Shown piece after piece: positions 17,209 through 29,907 of a DNA stretch of 36,363 nucleotides. Position 1 is the stretch's first letter; each line of letters starts with the position of its first letter. This stretch comes from JBBDXA01 sp040902585 (GTDB lineage: Bacteria > Planctomycetota > Phycisphaerae > Phycisphaerales > Phycisphaeraceae): NCBI GenBank assembly GCA_040902585.1, contig JBBDXA010000091.1, forward strand, positions 1 to 36,363. The letters run 5' to 3'. A program made the position numbers and the translations under genes. The notes below the pieces were generated by a model. That model was not told where the DNA came from. It was given only the letters and a program-made list of their open reading frames with translations, and did not search any database.

Positions 17209-18339
17209 ATGCCTGATGCAGACACGCATAAACCGCGGCCGATCGTGATCCTCGGCCCCACCGCTGGCGGCAAGAGCGAACTCGCCGTCGCGCTGGCCCA
17301 GCGCTGTGCGCGTGAAGGCGGCATCAAAGGCGAAGTCATCGGCGCGGACTCCATGCAGATCTACAAACAGATGGATGCCGGCACCGCCAAGCCTTCACCC
17401 GAGCAACAGGCCCGCGCGACGCATCATCTGATCGACATCGTCGAACCCACGGAACGCTTCACTGTCGCCGACTGGCTCGCGCTGGCCGATGATTTACTCG
17501 ACGATCTTCCGAAGCGCGGCATCACGCCCATCGTCGTCGGCGGCACGAACCTCTACATGAAGGCCCTGCTCGAAGGCATGTTCGAAGGTCCGCCGCTGAA
17601 TGAAGCCCTGCGCGAAGCGCTGTATGCGATGACGAATGAGCAACTGCGCCAGCGGCTGCTCGCCATCGATGCGCCCGCCGCCCAGCGCATTCACATCAAC
17701 GATCGCAAACGCACGGTCCGCGCGATCGAAGTGTACGAACAGACCGGCCGGCGCATCAGCGATTTGCAGACGCAGTGGGAGGGAGAGGGGGAGGAGGGCC
17801 AAGGGCCAAGGGCCAAGGGCCAAGGGGGGGAGAAGCAGCAGCAGGAGACAGGAAGAAGTAGGCACGACGTCAATCCGCCATCCGCGATCCGCATTCCGCA
17901 ATCCCTTGGCCCCTGGCCCTTGGCCCCTGGCCCTTCTCGCTACCGCCACAACCCGACTCTCATCGGCCTACACTGGCCCACCGAACTGATCAACCCGCGG
18001 ATCAACCTGCGCGTGAAGGAAATGTTTTTCCCCGCCGCTTGCGGCTTCGCATCCGAAAGCCTGCCCGATGAAACGCGTCGCCTCGAATCCGCCAACCGCC
18101 TGGGTCCGCAGGCACGCAAAGCCCTCGGCTATCAGCAGGTGCTCGACGCAATCGCCGGTCGCTGCTCGCCGGAGGAGGCCTTCGAACGCACCAAGATTCT
18201 CACCCGCCGGTTCGCCAAGTCCCAGCGCACCTGGCTGAAGCGATACCAGGGCGTGTACTGGCTCGACGCCTCGATCCTGTCCCCCCGCGAACTGGCGGAT
18301 GCCGCCTGGCGGGCGGTCCGAGCGGCCGCCGAGGTCTGA
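17209..18339 (+). CDS. miaA: tRNA dimethylallyltransferase MiaA with repeat-derived insertion
   Basis: Adds a dimethylallyl group to N6 of A37 in tRNAs that read codons starting with U. The P-loop GPTAGGKS is at residues 16-23. Substrate blocks follow: DSMQIYKQMDAGTAKP, HHLIDIVEP, VVGGTNLYMKALLEG and NDRKRTVRAIEVYEQTG. After the insertion the protein continues with LIGLHWP, ALGYQQVL and TRRFAKSQRTWLKRY. The length is 376 residues against about 300-320 for the family. The excess lies at about residues 193-244, where three heptamer arrays (17796-17935) encode a low-complexity Gly/Pro/Gln-rich peptide. The ATG at 17209 is preferred because MPDADTHKPRPIVILGP follows; the frame is open to 17122. 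Divergent from acnA. Activity is inferred from intact motifs. Confidence 0.95.
   Translation: MPDADTHKPRPIVILGPTAGGKSELAVALAQRCAREGGIKGEVIGADSMQIYKQMDAGTAKPSPEQQARATHHLIDIVEPTERFTVADWLALADDLLDDLPKRGITPIVVGGTNLYMKALLEGMFEGPPLNEALREALYAMTNEQLRQRLLAIDAPAAQRIHINDRKRTVRAIEVYEQTGRRISDLQTQWEGEGEEGQGPRAKGQGGEKQQQETGRSRHDVNPPSAIRIPQSLGPWPLAPGPSRYRHNPTLIGLHWPTELINPRINLRVKEMFFPAACGFASESLPDETRRLESANRLGPQARKALGYQQVLDAIAGRCSPEEAFERTKILTRRFAKSQRTWLKRYQGVYWLDASILSPRELADAAWRAVRAAAEV
17796..17935. repeat. Composite heptamer-array element inside miaA
   Basis: Four GGGCCAA units (17796-17823) are followed by about 47 bp, then five CAATCCG-like units (17871-17905) and four TTGGCCC/CTGGCCC units (17906-17933) that are the reverse complement of the first array. 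All have a strict 7-bp period. The same GGGCCAR and CAATCCG arrays occur at 30612-30679, and the CAATCCG array again at 32169-32203. Confidence 0.9.
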
Positions 18340-18426
18340 AATCCGCCCGATTCCCCAGCATTGCGCCGTTTTGCCCGCCCTGAGCACCTCGTAACCGACT
18401 GTAAATAAGCAAATTACGATTTCAGC

Positions 18427-18455
18427 TTGACAATCCGCTACTCCGATGCTCAAGT
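18427..18455 (+). promoter_or_regulatory. Weak candidate promoter of topA
   Basis: A consensus -35 TTGACA lies at 18427-18432. With a 17-bp spacer the -10 position (18450-18455, TCAAGT) is poor, so the call is tentative. The leader to the ATG at 18541 would be about 80 bases. Nothing else is evident in the 200-bp gap after miaA. Confidence 0.25.
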
Positions 18456-18540
18456 TACCCGCCACATTCGGACCGATGGAAGAACGGGCTGAACCGGTTG
18501 AAATCGGACCTTCGGGCTGACCAGGAGTCGAGCGTTACGG

Positions 18541-21291
<2,751 letters not shown>

Positions 21292-21319
21292 TCGCTACAT
21301 TCCAATTGAATCAAAATGA

Positions 21320-21353
21320 CAAGGAGCGCCCGCCGATTGGCAGACGCTCCTTG
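21320..21353. terminator. Hairpin between convergent topA and the macroglobulin-like gene
   Basis: A 9-bp perfect stem (caaggagcg at 21320-21328, cgctccttg at 21345-21353) with a 16-base loop lies 28 bases after the topA stop. There is no T tract on the + side. It could end transcription from either direction, as the next gene converges from the minus strand. Confidence 0.45.
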
Positions 21354-21436
21354 TGCGTCGTGGTCTGATTGATTCTCTGCCTGCGGTCAGTCGCGTCTTC
21401 TATTGAAGACGTTTCACGCGGGCTGTTGTTCAAACT

Positions 21437-24400
21437 TCAATACGCCTTCTGCACTTCGACGCCCTTGTTCTGTTGGCGGCGGAGCTTGTCAAACTGCATC
21501 GTGTTGTCCTGTTGAATCTGGAACTGCTTCGAGCGCAGATTGCCCTGGTAATCAGGCTGCTCGGCGGCAGGCTGTGCTGGCTGGCGGCCCTGCCCTGCCG
21601 CCGCTTCAGGCGTGCCGAGCCAGGTCTTGCCGCGGTAGAAAGCGTAGCGCGAGTCGCCGGCGCGGGCGATGACCGTCGCCGAGCCGCGCAAGCCGTCGGC
21701 GATGAACAGGCCGCGCAGGTCCGTCTCGCCGCTCTTGAACTTCGAATCCGCCGAGCCGATGGCCTTCACATGCACCTCAGCCGGGCGGATATTCTTCACC
21801 TTGTCGATCACGTTGGCGCGCACACCGCCGGACGCCACCTCTTCCTGCACCTCGATCTCCAGCGGCGTGATCAGCACCAGCCCGCTGGCGAATAAATCAT
21901 CGCCCCGACAGATCACCAGATATGCGCCTTCCTCTTTCAGATCGAGCTTCGCGCTCTTTTCCTTCTCGACGTAATCCTTGCCGTCGCCCAGTTCGATCGA
22001 CAACACCTGCTGCGGCGAGATGCCCGCAAGGTTCACTTCCGTGATCTTGCTCAGGTTCTTCTCGCGCAGGTAAAGTTTCATCAGGTCCACGCGGTACACC
22101 TGAAGGCTCGCCTCCTTGATGTTGCGATACTTCAGTTTGAGTTCGACCGCCTTGCCCGGCTGGAAAATGTTGACTTCATCCAGGCCGATGCGCTTCTCCT
22201 CGAAGTAGCTGATCGCCTGCTTGGCGTCGGCGTAGATCGAATCAACCGTCTGGTACCACTTGATCGCATCCGCGGCCTTGCCCTCGGCGTGATAGATCTG
22301 GCCGAGGATGTACCGCGCGAAATCGCGGTCCTTGCTCTCGCCGTCCGCCACGACCTTCGCCGCCGCCAGCGCCGGGTCATAGTCGCGACGCCAGAAATGG
22401 CCCAGGGCGATCATGTACTGGAAGTTGGTCGCGAAATCGCTCTTCGCATAACGCTGGCGGAACACTTCGCTGAGCTTCACCACGCTGTCGTAAGCCTTCA
22501 GATCAAGCAGCACGTTGATCAAAGAGAAGGCCGCGTCATCGGCGAGCGGGTCTTCGGGGTACAGCGTGAGGAACGTCTCAAGCATCGCCACGCTCTGCCT
22601 GAGCATGTCCGTCTTCGTCGGCGCGGCATGCCCATTAGCCGCTTGCGGCTTAGCAACGCCCGGGATCTCTACAGCAATCTTCCTCTGCTGCTTCGCCAGC
22701 AGATGCGCCTCGGCCGCCTTCTGATACAGCACCTGCGAAAGGGCGAAGTACGCGCTGGTCACTTCCGGGGCATCGGGATATCGCCGCCAGAGATTTTCCT
22801 GATAATCGATCGACCCGAGCAGTTGTCCTTCATCCTGAAGGATCGCGCTGATGTTCGAGTCATTGATGAAGCTGTTGTCGATGGTCGCGCGGAAGACGAG
22901 CATCGCCCGTTCGAACTCGCCGATGTCGCGGTAAGCCTTGCCGATGACCAGAATCTTGTCGAAGGGAATCGTCAGGTCGGGGAACCTGCGACGAAGGATT
23001 TCAAACGTATCCACGATCCTGCGGGCATCGTAGAAACTCTCGCTGGTGTGAATCCAAAGCAGCATGCGGGCCACATCGCGTTCGTTGTAGCGGTACTCGC
23101 GGTCGAAGAGGGGCGGCAACTGTTCCAGCGCTTCCTTATAAAGACCATCCTCAAAGAACAGCCGGCCCAGCGCGAAGCGTTCGCCATCGTTGATCACATA
23201 AGGATCGGGCGACTTCGCATTCGGGGGCAGCACCGTCAGCGTTTCCGCCTCGCCCAGCCGCATCAGGTTCGGCTTCATCACATCGCGTATCACCGTAGGC
23301 TGAGCGCGGAAGTCGCCGCCTGAGTAGCCGACCAGTTCATAGCGCACATCACTGATCTCACCGGGTGCGAAGTAAAGCACGAAGCTGGAATCGCGCACCT
23401 CCACATGGCGATGCTTTCCGCTGAGCGAACCTTCGACGAGCCTTGCACCGGCTGGCAGATGCTCCTCGAGCATCAGGTAACCGTTGTAGGAACGGTTGCC
23501 GGTGTTGATGTTGATGAGCACCTGCGTGCGCTGGCCCGTCTCCAGGTTGCGGACCGGCGAGGTCGAGTAAACGCCGATGGGCTTGCCGCGATATTCGAGC
23601 ATCGCGTGGCGATACGAGCGGGCGGTCACGAAGGGATAGGCGAAGGATTTGGGATCGTTCATGTCCGCGCTGAACCCGCGCAGGGTCGCGGCGTAAGCGT
23701 ACTTGCCCTGGCCCTTCATTTGGAAGGTGACCATGTTCGGGCCGTCGATCAGGACATCCGAAGGCACATCGACAAGCAGCGTGCCTTCCGTGCCCTTTCG
23801 CGCGACCTGTTTCACTTCCTTGCCGTTGACCAGCAGCGTCAGCGTGTAGTCGTCGCCGGCCTGCTGGGCCTTGCCGTAAAACGCGGCGAGGGCGGCGACG
23901 GCTGGGCCGCGCGCCTTGGCGGGATTGAAGTCGAAGCAGCCGCGGGCGTTCATCAGGTAATCCGCGGCCTTGGCGGCGATCGGCGCGGTGGGCCGGGCCT
24001 TCACCCAGGCGAGCAGGGCGATGGCTGTGGTCTCGATCTCTTCATTGAGCCAGACGTAGCGGCCTTCGCCGGCCCAGAAGGCGAGCTCGCGCTTGTCCTT
24101 CGTCATCGTCTTCGCCCGCGCTTCCAGTACGGTGAGCACTTCCTCCGCCAGTTCGTTGCGATCGAGATTGGCGAAGGCCAGCGCGGTGTAGGCGAGCGCG
24201 ATGGGGCTGAGCTGCTGGCGCTCGCGGTGAAGGGCGTTGAGGTGCGTGAAGTCCACCGACTTGCTGGTGGACAGGGCATGCACCAGCACCGCGCGGGCTT
24301 CGCTGTCGGTCGATGCCACCTGCGTCATCGTGATTTGAAGATAAGTCGCGGCCTTCTTGAGCGTGTCAGGATGAACAGCTATGCCCAGTTCATTCGCACG

Positions 24401-27400
24401 CACCAGGGCCCAGTAGCTCGTCGCGCTGACGAGCCAGTCGGGTGAACCATTTTGATCGCCGAAAGATTGCCACACCCAGCCGCCGGAGGAATGCTGCGAG
24501 ACAACCAGGGCGGCTGCGAGACCGCGAGCGCGATCGGCGAGCGCTTCGTAACTCTTGGGCGGTGCGTTGGTGGTCTTTGCGTATTCGAGCGCGCTGACGA
24601 CGGCGAGCAGATCGCTGCCGGCAAAGGCGCCGATTGGGCGCGGCGGCAGGATCATCGAAGCCCTGCGCGGCAGAGGCATCGCATCCGCCATCGCCATATC
24701 CAGAATCGCCTGCTTGAGCGTCGGGCCGACGGTGAGCGTGAGCCATTTCGTGCTGTATTTCTGGCCTTTGGGCAGTTCGACGCTGACGTTCGCATCACCC
24801 GTGGCGATGCCGCCGCCGTGGTCGGCGTACTCGATGCCCCAGGGTTCGACGGCCGCGCGTTTGACGAGGGCATCGCGATGTTCGCCCGCCTCGGCGGTGA
24901 CTTCAAACTCCAGTTCGCCGACCGCCGGCGTGGTGAAGACATCGAACACGAACTCGGTCGTGCCCTGTTTTTGCACCTTCACGGTCGGCGTGAACGTGAT
25001 GTAATTCTTCGCGCCGGAGCGGACCACGAAGCGCACTTTCACATCGCCTTCGTAATCGGTGAGATTGTGAATGCGTGCGATCAGTCGCGGCTTGTCGCCT
25101 TCGCGCAGGGTGAGCGGGGCTTTGAGTTCGACGAAGAAATCTTTTCGCGTGACGATCTCAGCCGTTGCGTCGCCGACGAGCGTGTCGATGGTGGAGCCGC
25201 GGGCGGTGAGCCGCCACTTGGTGGTGTTCTGCGGCATGGGGATGGTGACGGTCGCTTTGCCTTCATCATCGGTGATGATCGAAGGCAGCCAGTGACCGGC
25301 ATCGGGGAGGTCCTGCCGGGCGACGGCTTCCGGGTCGGCATCGTTCAATTGCAGGCCGGCGAGAATGGTGGTGCCGTCGTTGCCGCTTCTTCGTTGCGGA
25401 CCCGTGATGTAACCGACGCGCTCGCCGCGGCGAGTGCCGTTGGTCATCAGACCCGGCCACAATGCTTCCTCCTGTTCCACTTCCGCGAGTTGCACCTGGA
25501 TGGCCCGTTGTCCTTGGCCCTGCTGCATGTACCATTGCGCGTTGGAGGGCGGAGCGTTGGGAGCATCGAAGTTTGGGTTCACCTGTGGCCGGCCGAAACG
25601 GTGCAATTCGGTCTGCGCCATCCGCAGTTCTTCCATCTCGCGCCCTTCGCGCGCGACCCGCTCGCCTTCTTCCAGAAACTCCTTGATCACGCTGCGAGTG
25701 GCGCCTCTGTACTGGAAGCCGCAGGTGCTCGCGGCGTAAAAATGCGCCTGCCTGAACGCACCCTCCTGAAAGAAGGAGAGAATCGGCGGCACGTTCTCGC
25801 CGTACAGCGCGTAGAGCGCTTCATCCACGAGTGACAGCGTGAGCTCCGCTTTCTCCGGCTTACCGAGTTGATCCGTGACGGTGATTTCAAACTTCGCCTG
25901 CTCGCCCGGCGCAGCGACGCTCTTGGCGGGCTTGAAGGCGATGTTCAGTTGCCTCTGCACGTTGAAAGGCCTGCTCGCGGTGCGCAGGTCGCGGCCGTCC
26001 ATCGCAGCCGCGGCCACGCTGAAGTTGGGATAGTGCGCATGGGCGACATCGATCTGCACCGGGTTGCGGCCCTTCTTGAGGGTGACGATGCGATGCGAAA
26101 GGATCGTTTCGCCTTCGATGGTGATGAGGGCGAGTGTGCCGTCGAGCCGGGAGTGCAGATCGATGGCGACCTTCTGCCCGACCTTGAGCGTGTCGGTTTC
26201 GGAAAAGAGGCGAAGTTTGGTCGCGTCTTCATCGTCGGAGACGAGCACGCTGCCGTGGGCGACGACGGGTTGATCGAAGCGATCCTTGCCCGCGAGGCGG
26301 AGGATGTACTGCCCGCCTTTTTCGAGCTTGAGATTGACAATGCCTTCGCCGGTGTTCGGATCGGTCGTGACTTTGTGTTCGCTGACGGTGACTTCGGCGG
26401 GGCCGATGGCCAGTCGGCGTCGCGCGGCCCCGCCGCTGGAAGTATTGGAAAGGGCGGCATTGAGATCGAACTCTTCGTACGCCCCGATGATCTGCCTGTA
26501 TTCCTGTTCCACCCAGGGCACCATATTGAGCACCGGGTCCGCCTTGCGCACATCCTGCCGCAGCACGATCAGCGTCATCTCCGCGCCCGTGGGCTTGCCG
26601 TCCGGCGCGAACGTCTTGACCTTCACATCAAACGGCTCACCAGCGAGAACGATGTCACGATCGAGCGACACACTCGCGCCGAAGCCCACGCTCGCCAGGA
26701 ACACCGCGTCCTGCACGCCGATGTTCTCGCCTTCGATCCTCGCCTGGAAACTCAGGCTCCGGCCGACGGTCATCGGCGTCGTGTCGAACGTGAACTCAAC
26801 CTTGCCTTTGCGATCCGTCGTGCCCAGATGAATGCGGCCATCAGGCAGCGTGTAACGCACCTGTCGATCCGCCACGGGCTGGCCCCAGTAGTACTCAGCG
26901 GTGATGGTGCCCTTGATTTTCTCGCCGCGGAAGTAGACGCGGCGATCGAACTCCATCGCGAGCTTCATCTTCTCGAGTTGGAACTGCTGCACGGTGAAGG
27001 AGCCGTTGTAGGCGATCTCCGGTTTGCCCTTGAGGTGAGCCGTGATGGTGTACGCGCCCAGCGGTGTCGCTTCGTAGAGCGGCAGGGATTGATCGAAGGA
27101 GCCGAACTCGCTGAGCGTGATCGCTTCCTGTCGCAGCAGTCGGCCTGAGGGATCGCTGATCTTCAGCACATAGGCCGCGTCTTTGGCGACGACGTATTGC
27201 CCGTCCTTCACGTCGCGGATGATGCCTTTGATGTGAACCGTCTGCCCGGGCCGATAGGCGGGGCGGTCGGTGAAGATATAACCCTTGCGGCTGAGGCCGG
27301 AGCTGATTTCAAGGCCGCTCAGCGAAAGCATGTTCGATGCGATGTTCGTGCCGCGCTTGGCGAACACGCGCACGTCGCCGCAGTCCTTGAGGTCATCGAG

Positions 27401-29662
27401 CGTCTGGGTGTAGACGCCGTCCTCGCCGGTCTTGCCGGTGGCGATCACCTTGGTGCCGTCGCTGACGAGCACTTCCACGCCCGCCGCGGCCTTCTTGCCG
27501 AGCATGTCCTGCACGTAGACGAGTACTTCGCGCCGGCTGGCTTTCATGATGAGATCCAGATCGCTGCGCACGACGAGCGTGGTGGATTCCAGATCGTCCT
27601 CGCTGATGTTGATGATGCAGACGCCGGGCGTACCGATTCCGGGCTTCTCCTGCGGAAAGGGAATCTCGATCTGCTGCTCGATGGGTTTGAACTTCGCGTA
27701 GTTGTCGATCTTGATTTCCCACTGCTTGTCAGGCTGGATGAGAGCGATGTCCAGGCTTTCGACGCCGCCTGTCGCGTGGACCTTGCGGAAGTAGGCTTCC
27801 ATGTCGAGGTAGTACTGCTTGACGGTGAGCTTTTCGATGTTGCGGACATTGAGCTTGATCTTCGGCGTCTCGCTGGAGCGGAAGGTGCGCTCGGTGGCGA
27901 GCGTAAGCTGCTTCTTGGTCATGATGGCGACGCGGCCCTGGGCGTAGCCCGCGTAGGGGCCCCAGTTGAGGCGACGGTAACTTTCCAGGGCCTTTTCAAG
28001 GTCGCCGAGTTTCTCTTCATAGATCATGCCGACGCGATAGAGGGCGAGGGAGGCTTCCTCGCTGCCGGGGTACTTGCTGACGAGGCGTTCCCATTCGTCG
28101 ACGGCCTTGCGGTAGCCGAGGGCGATCTTTGCGGCGTTGATGTCGGCTTTCTCAACCGCTGTCTCAACCTCCTGCGTCTGCGCATAGCTCATCTGACCGA
28201 GGATGAAAAGCACCTGCGGGGCGCGCTCATCAAGCGGATGGGCGGTAAGAAAAGCGTCGAACAGCTTGCGGGCGTCGTCGTGTTTCTTGTTGACGATCGA
28301 ATCGAGGGCGATCATGAACTCAGCGGAGATGACGTTACGCTGGCTGTCGGCCCACTGCGGTCCGTTGGGGTAAAGCTTGATGTAGTTCTGCCAGTGGGCG
28401 ATGGCGGAGGTGTATTTCTTCTGCGCGAAGTGAATTTCGCCGAGCTGGAACACGGCCAGCATCGTCCACTCATCCTTGAGCTGCTGCGCTGACTTGCCCA
28501 GTCGCTTCATCGATTTGGACGCGGCCTCGCCTTGGGGCAGGTTGAATTGCTTGCCTTCGATGAAGCTGGTGTAGGCGGCGAAGGCCTGATCGTAGCGGCC
28601 GTGCCGGTGGTAGGTCTGGGCGATGAGCCAGGCGGCTTCGATGGCGTGCGGATGGGCGGGGTAGGCCTTGAGGAAATCTTCCGCGGCTTTCACGGCGCGG
28701 TCCAGGTCTTCGACGCCGTCAGGCATGCGATACGTGCGGACGATCTGCCAGTTGGCGTCAGCGCTGAGCTTGACGAAGGGATGCACTTCGCCTTCGACAG
28801 GGCGTATTGCGATGCGATCGACGAACGCGAGCAGGTCTTCCAGGTTCCGCCGGGCTTCGATGGTGTTGCCTGTTTCGATTTGCGACTTGGCGAGGCGATA
28901 GCGTGCTTCAAGGCGATTCGCGCCCGTGGGAATCGTGCTCACCTGTTGCGGCAGGCGCGGCTCACTGCCCACCGGCCCGGTCCACTGCGGATCGAACTGA
29001 TTCAGGTATGCGTGAAAATCATTCACCGCCTGCGCGTGATTACCCGCCTTCTGAATCGCCATTGCCCGCTTGAACATCACCTCTTCGCGCAGCGTGTCAT
29101 CGATCTCCATGCCCAGCACTTTGCCGTAGAGGTTGTAGGCCTTGCCATAGTCAGGCTTGGGCGCGGAAAGATCCTTCGCATCCGGCTCAACCGCAAGGGC
29201 ATCGGCGAACTTCACGATCACCCCCGCGATCTCCCGCTTGCGCTGCGGCGCGAGCAGGGCGATGGCCTCGGCTTCGAAGATCGCCTCCGCCTCTTTGAAC
29301 TTGCGTTGCCGCGCCAGCGCGGTGCCCTTCATGAACAGAGCCTTGGCGTACCACGTGGATTTGGGATGCTTCGAGAGCAGGGCGTCGGTCGCGGTGACCG
29401 CCTCGGCGAACCGACCCGCGCTCAAGTGGGCGGTCGCCTTGAGGTAGATCGCCTCATCCATCGCCTTGCCCGTGCCCTTCAGGTAGGCGTCGGCTGCCTT
29501 CACAGCTTCGTCGTACTGCTTCGCCTGGAGGGCCGCCCGCACTTTGTCCAGAGCTGGATCATCCGCAGCCCGTAGCGAGCCACCTATCGCCACGAGCGCG
29601 ATGAAGGCCGGCAAAAGGGTTTTGAAGGTAATGGACCGGTCCGACGCGTGGAGCGTTGTCAT
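21437..29662 (-). CDS. Giant TPR/alpha-2-macroglobulin-like secreted protein
   Basis: 2741 residues, one of the very large planctomycete macroglobulin-family proteins. A signal peptide (residues 1-32, ending SLRAADD) is followed by many TPR-like helical repeats to about residue 570. Macroglobulin (MG) beta domains start with GYIFTDRPAYRPGQTVHIKG near residue 793. The A2M signature (HWLPSIITDDEGKATVTIPMP, TTKWRLTARG) is near residue 1457. A thioester-domain-like alpha barrel spans about 1610-1890. More TPR-like repeats and a Gln-rich tail end the protein. The usual CxEQ thioester is absent: the equivalent region near 1665 reads RRASMILPPRPIGAFAG, with no Cys. It therefore probably binds or traps partners without covalent capture. 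GGAG precedes the ATG at 29662; a GATAAT on the minus strand at 29739-29734 may be its -10. A small in-frame palindrome sits at 22637-22650. Confidence 0.9.
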   Translation of the reverse strand: MTTLHASDRSITFKTLLPAFIALVAIGGSLRAADDPALDKVRAALQAKQYDEAVKAADAYLKGTGKAMDEAIYLKATAHLSAGRFAEAVTATDALLSKHPKSTWYAKALFMKGTALARQRKFKEAEAIFEAEAIALLAPQRKREIAGVIVKFADALAVEPDAKDLSAPKPDYGKAYNLYGKVLGMEIDDTLREEVMFKRAMAIQKAGNHAQAVNDFHAYLNQFDPQWTGPVGSEPRLPQQVSTIPTGANRLEARYRLAKSQIETGNTIEARRNLEDLLAFVDRIAIRPVEGEVHPFVKLSADANWQIVRTYRMPDGVEDLDRAVKAAEDFLKAYPAHPHAIEAAWLIAQTYHRHGRYDQAFAAYTSFIEGKQFNLPQGEAASKSMKRLGKSAQQLKDEWTMLAVFQLGEIHFAQKKYTSAIAHWQNYIKLYPNGPQWADSQRNVISAEFMIALDSIVNKKHDDARKLFDAFLTAHPLDERAPQVLFILGQMSYAQTQEVETAVEKADINAAKIALGYRKAVDEWERLVSKYPGSEEASLALYRVGMIYEEKLGDLEKALESYRRLNWGPYAGYAQGRVAIMTKKQLTLATERTFRSSETPKIKLNVRNIEKLTVKQYYLDMEAYFRKVHATGGVESLDIALIQPDKQWEIKIDNYAKFKPIEQQIEIPFPQEKPGIGTPGVCIINISEDDLESTTLVVRSDLDLIMKASRREVLVYVQDMLGKKAAAGVEVLVSDGTKVIATGKTGEDGVYTQTLDDLKDCGDVRVFAKRGTNIASNMLSLSGLEISSGLSRKGYIFTDRPAYRPGQTVHIKGIIRDVKDGQYVVAKDAAYVLKISDPSGRLLRQEAITLSEFGSFDQSLPLYEATPLGAYTITAHLKGKPEIAYNGSFTVQQFQLEKMKLAMEFDRRVYFRGEKIKGTITAEYYWGQPVADRQVRYTLPDGRIHLGTTDRKGKVEFTFDTTPMTVGRSLSFQARIEGENIGVQDAVFLASVGFGASVSLDRDIVLAGEPFDVKVKTFAPDGKPTGAEMTLIVLRQDVRKADPVLNMVPWVEQEYRQIIGAYEEFDLNAALSNTSSGGAARRRLAIGPAEVTVSEHKVTTDPNTGEGIVNLKLEKGGQYILRLAGKDRFDQPVVAHGSVLVSDDEDATKLRLFSETDTLKVGQKVAIDLHSRLDGTLALITIEGETILSHRIVTLKKGRNPVQIDVAHAHYPNFSVAAAAMDGRDLRTASRPFNVQRQLNIAFKPAKSVAAPGEQAKFEITVTDQLGKPEKAELTLSLVDEALYALYGENVPPILSFFQEGAFRQAHFYAASTCGFQYRGATRSVIKEFLEEGERVAREGREMEELRMAQTELHRFGRPQVNPNFDAPNAPPSNAQWYMQQGQGQRAIQVQLAEVEQEEALWPGLMTNGTRRGERVGYITGPQRRSGNDGTTILAGLQLNDADPEAVARQDLPDAGHWLPSIITDDEGKATVTIPMPQNTTKWRLTARGSTIDTLVGDATAEIVTRKDFFVELKAPLTLREGDKPRLIARIHNLTDYEGDVKVRFVVRSGAKNYITFTPTVKVQKQGTTEFVFDVFTTPAVGELEFEVTAEAGEHRDALVKRAAVEPWGIEYADHGGGIATGDANVSVELPKGQKYSTKWLTLTVGPTLKQAILDMAMADAMPLPRRASMILPPRPIGAFAGSDLLAVVSALEYAKTTNAPPKSYEALADRARGLAAALVVSQHSSGGWVWQSFGDQNGSPDWLVSATSYWALVRANELGIAVHPDTLKKAATYLQITMTQVASTDSEARAVLVHALSTSKSVDFTHLNALHRERQQLSPIALAYTALAFANLDRNELAEEVLTVLEARAKTMTKDKRELAFWAGEGRYVWLNEEIETTAIALLAWVKARPTAPIAAKAADYLMNARGCFDFNPAKARGPAVAALAAFYGKAQQAGDDYTLTLLVNGKEVKQVARKGTEGTLLVDVPSDVLIDGPNMVTFQMKGQGKYAYAATLRGFSADMNDPKSFAYPFVTARSYRHAMLEYRGKPIGVYSTSPVRNLETGQRTQVLININTGNRSYNGYLMLEEHLPAGARLVEGSLSGKHRHVEVRDSSFVLYFAPGEISDVRYELVGYSGGDFRAQPTVIRDVMKPNLMRLGEAETLTVLPPNAKSPDPYVINDGERFALGRLFFEDGLYKEALEQLPPLFDREYRYNERDVARMLLWIHTSESFYDARRIVDTFEILRRRFPDLTIPFDKILVIGKAYRDIGEFERAMLVFRATIDNSFINDSNISAILQDEGQLLGSIDYQENLWRRYPDAPEVTSAYFALSQVLYQKAAEAHLLAKQQRKIAVEIPGVAKPQAANGHAAPTKTDMLRQSVAMLETFLTLYPEDPLADDAAFSLINVLLDLKAYDSVVKLSEVFRQRYAKSDFATNFQYMIALGHFWRRDYDPALAAAKVVADGESKDRDFARYILGQIYHAEGKAADAIKWYQTVDSIYADAKQAISYFEEKRIGLDEVNIFQPGKAVELKLKYRNIKEASLQVYRVDLMKLYLREKNLSKITEVNLAGISPQQVLSIELGDGKDYVEKEKSAKLDLKEEGAYLVICRGDDLFASGLVLITPLEIEVQEEVASGGVRANVIDKVKNIRPAEVHVKAIGSADSKFKSGETDLRGLFIADGLRGSATVIARAGDSRYAFYRGKTWLGTPEAAAGQGRQPAQPAAEQPDYQGNLRSKQFQIQQDNTMQFDKLRRQQNKGVEVQKAY
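22637..22650. repeat. Small palindrome in frame in the macroglobulin-like gene
   Basis: AGCCGC (22637-22642) and GCGGCT (22645-22650) enclose TT. It encodes part of AKPQAANGHAAP, a low-complexity turn between helical repeats. It resembles the other in-frame palindromes here but is short enough to be chance. Confidence 0.35.
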
Positions 29663-29907
29663 GCCCTGATCTCCGTTGGTGGGCTGGGGGGCTTGTGTCG
29701 ATCCGCGAGCGAAGGAAGGTGCTCGCGTCTTCTATTATCGCCTGTAAAGACGTTCCTGGAGCCATTGTGTACAAAAAGGATGTATTCGGACTGTCACAAG
29801 CGTGTCACGAGTCTGCGAGCCGGGGCGTATTCGCCCCGGTGGGCTTGTCTGAGGGTGCCTGAATTCTCCCCTTGCTTGTTTGGCTCGCGTCTCGACAATG
29901 GATGATT

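Noticed and set aside
17796..17935. Possible CRISPR array
   Set aside because: Units are 7 bp and contiguous, with no spacers and no cas genes nearby; the DNA is also in frame inside miaA.
22289..28492. Long open frames on the + strand (about 22289-23323, 23405-24445, 24452-25834, 25868-27148, 27197-28492)
   Set aside because: They are antisense to the macroglobulin-like gene, are rich in Arg/His/Asp/Gly as expected for shadows of GC-rich codons, and have no recognisable domains.
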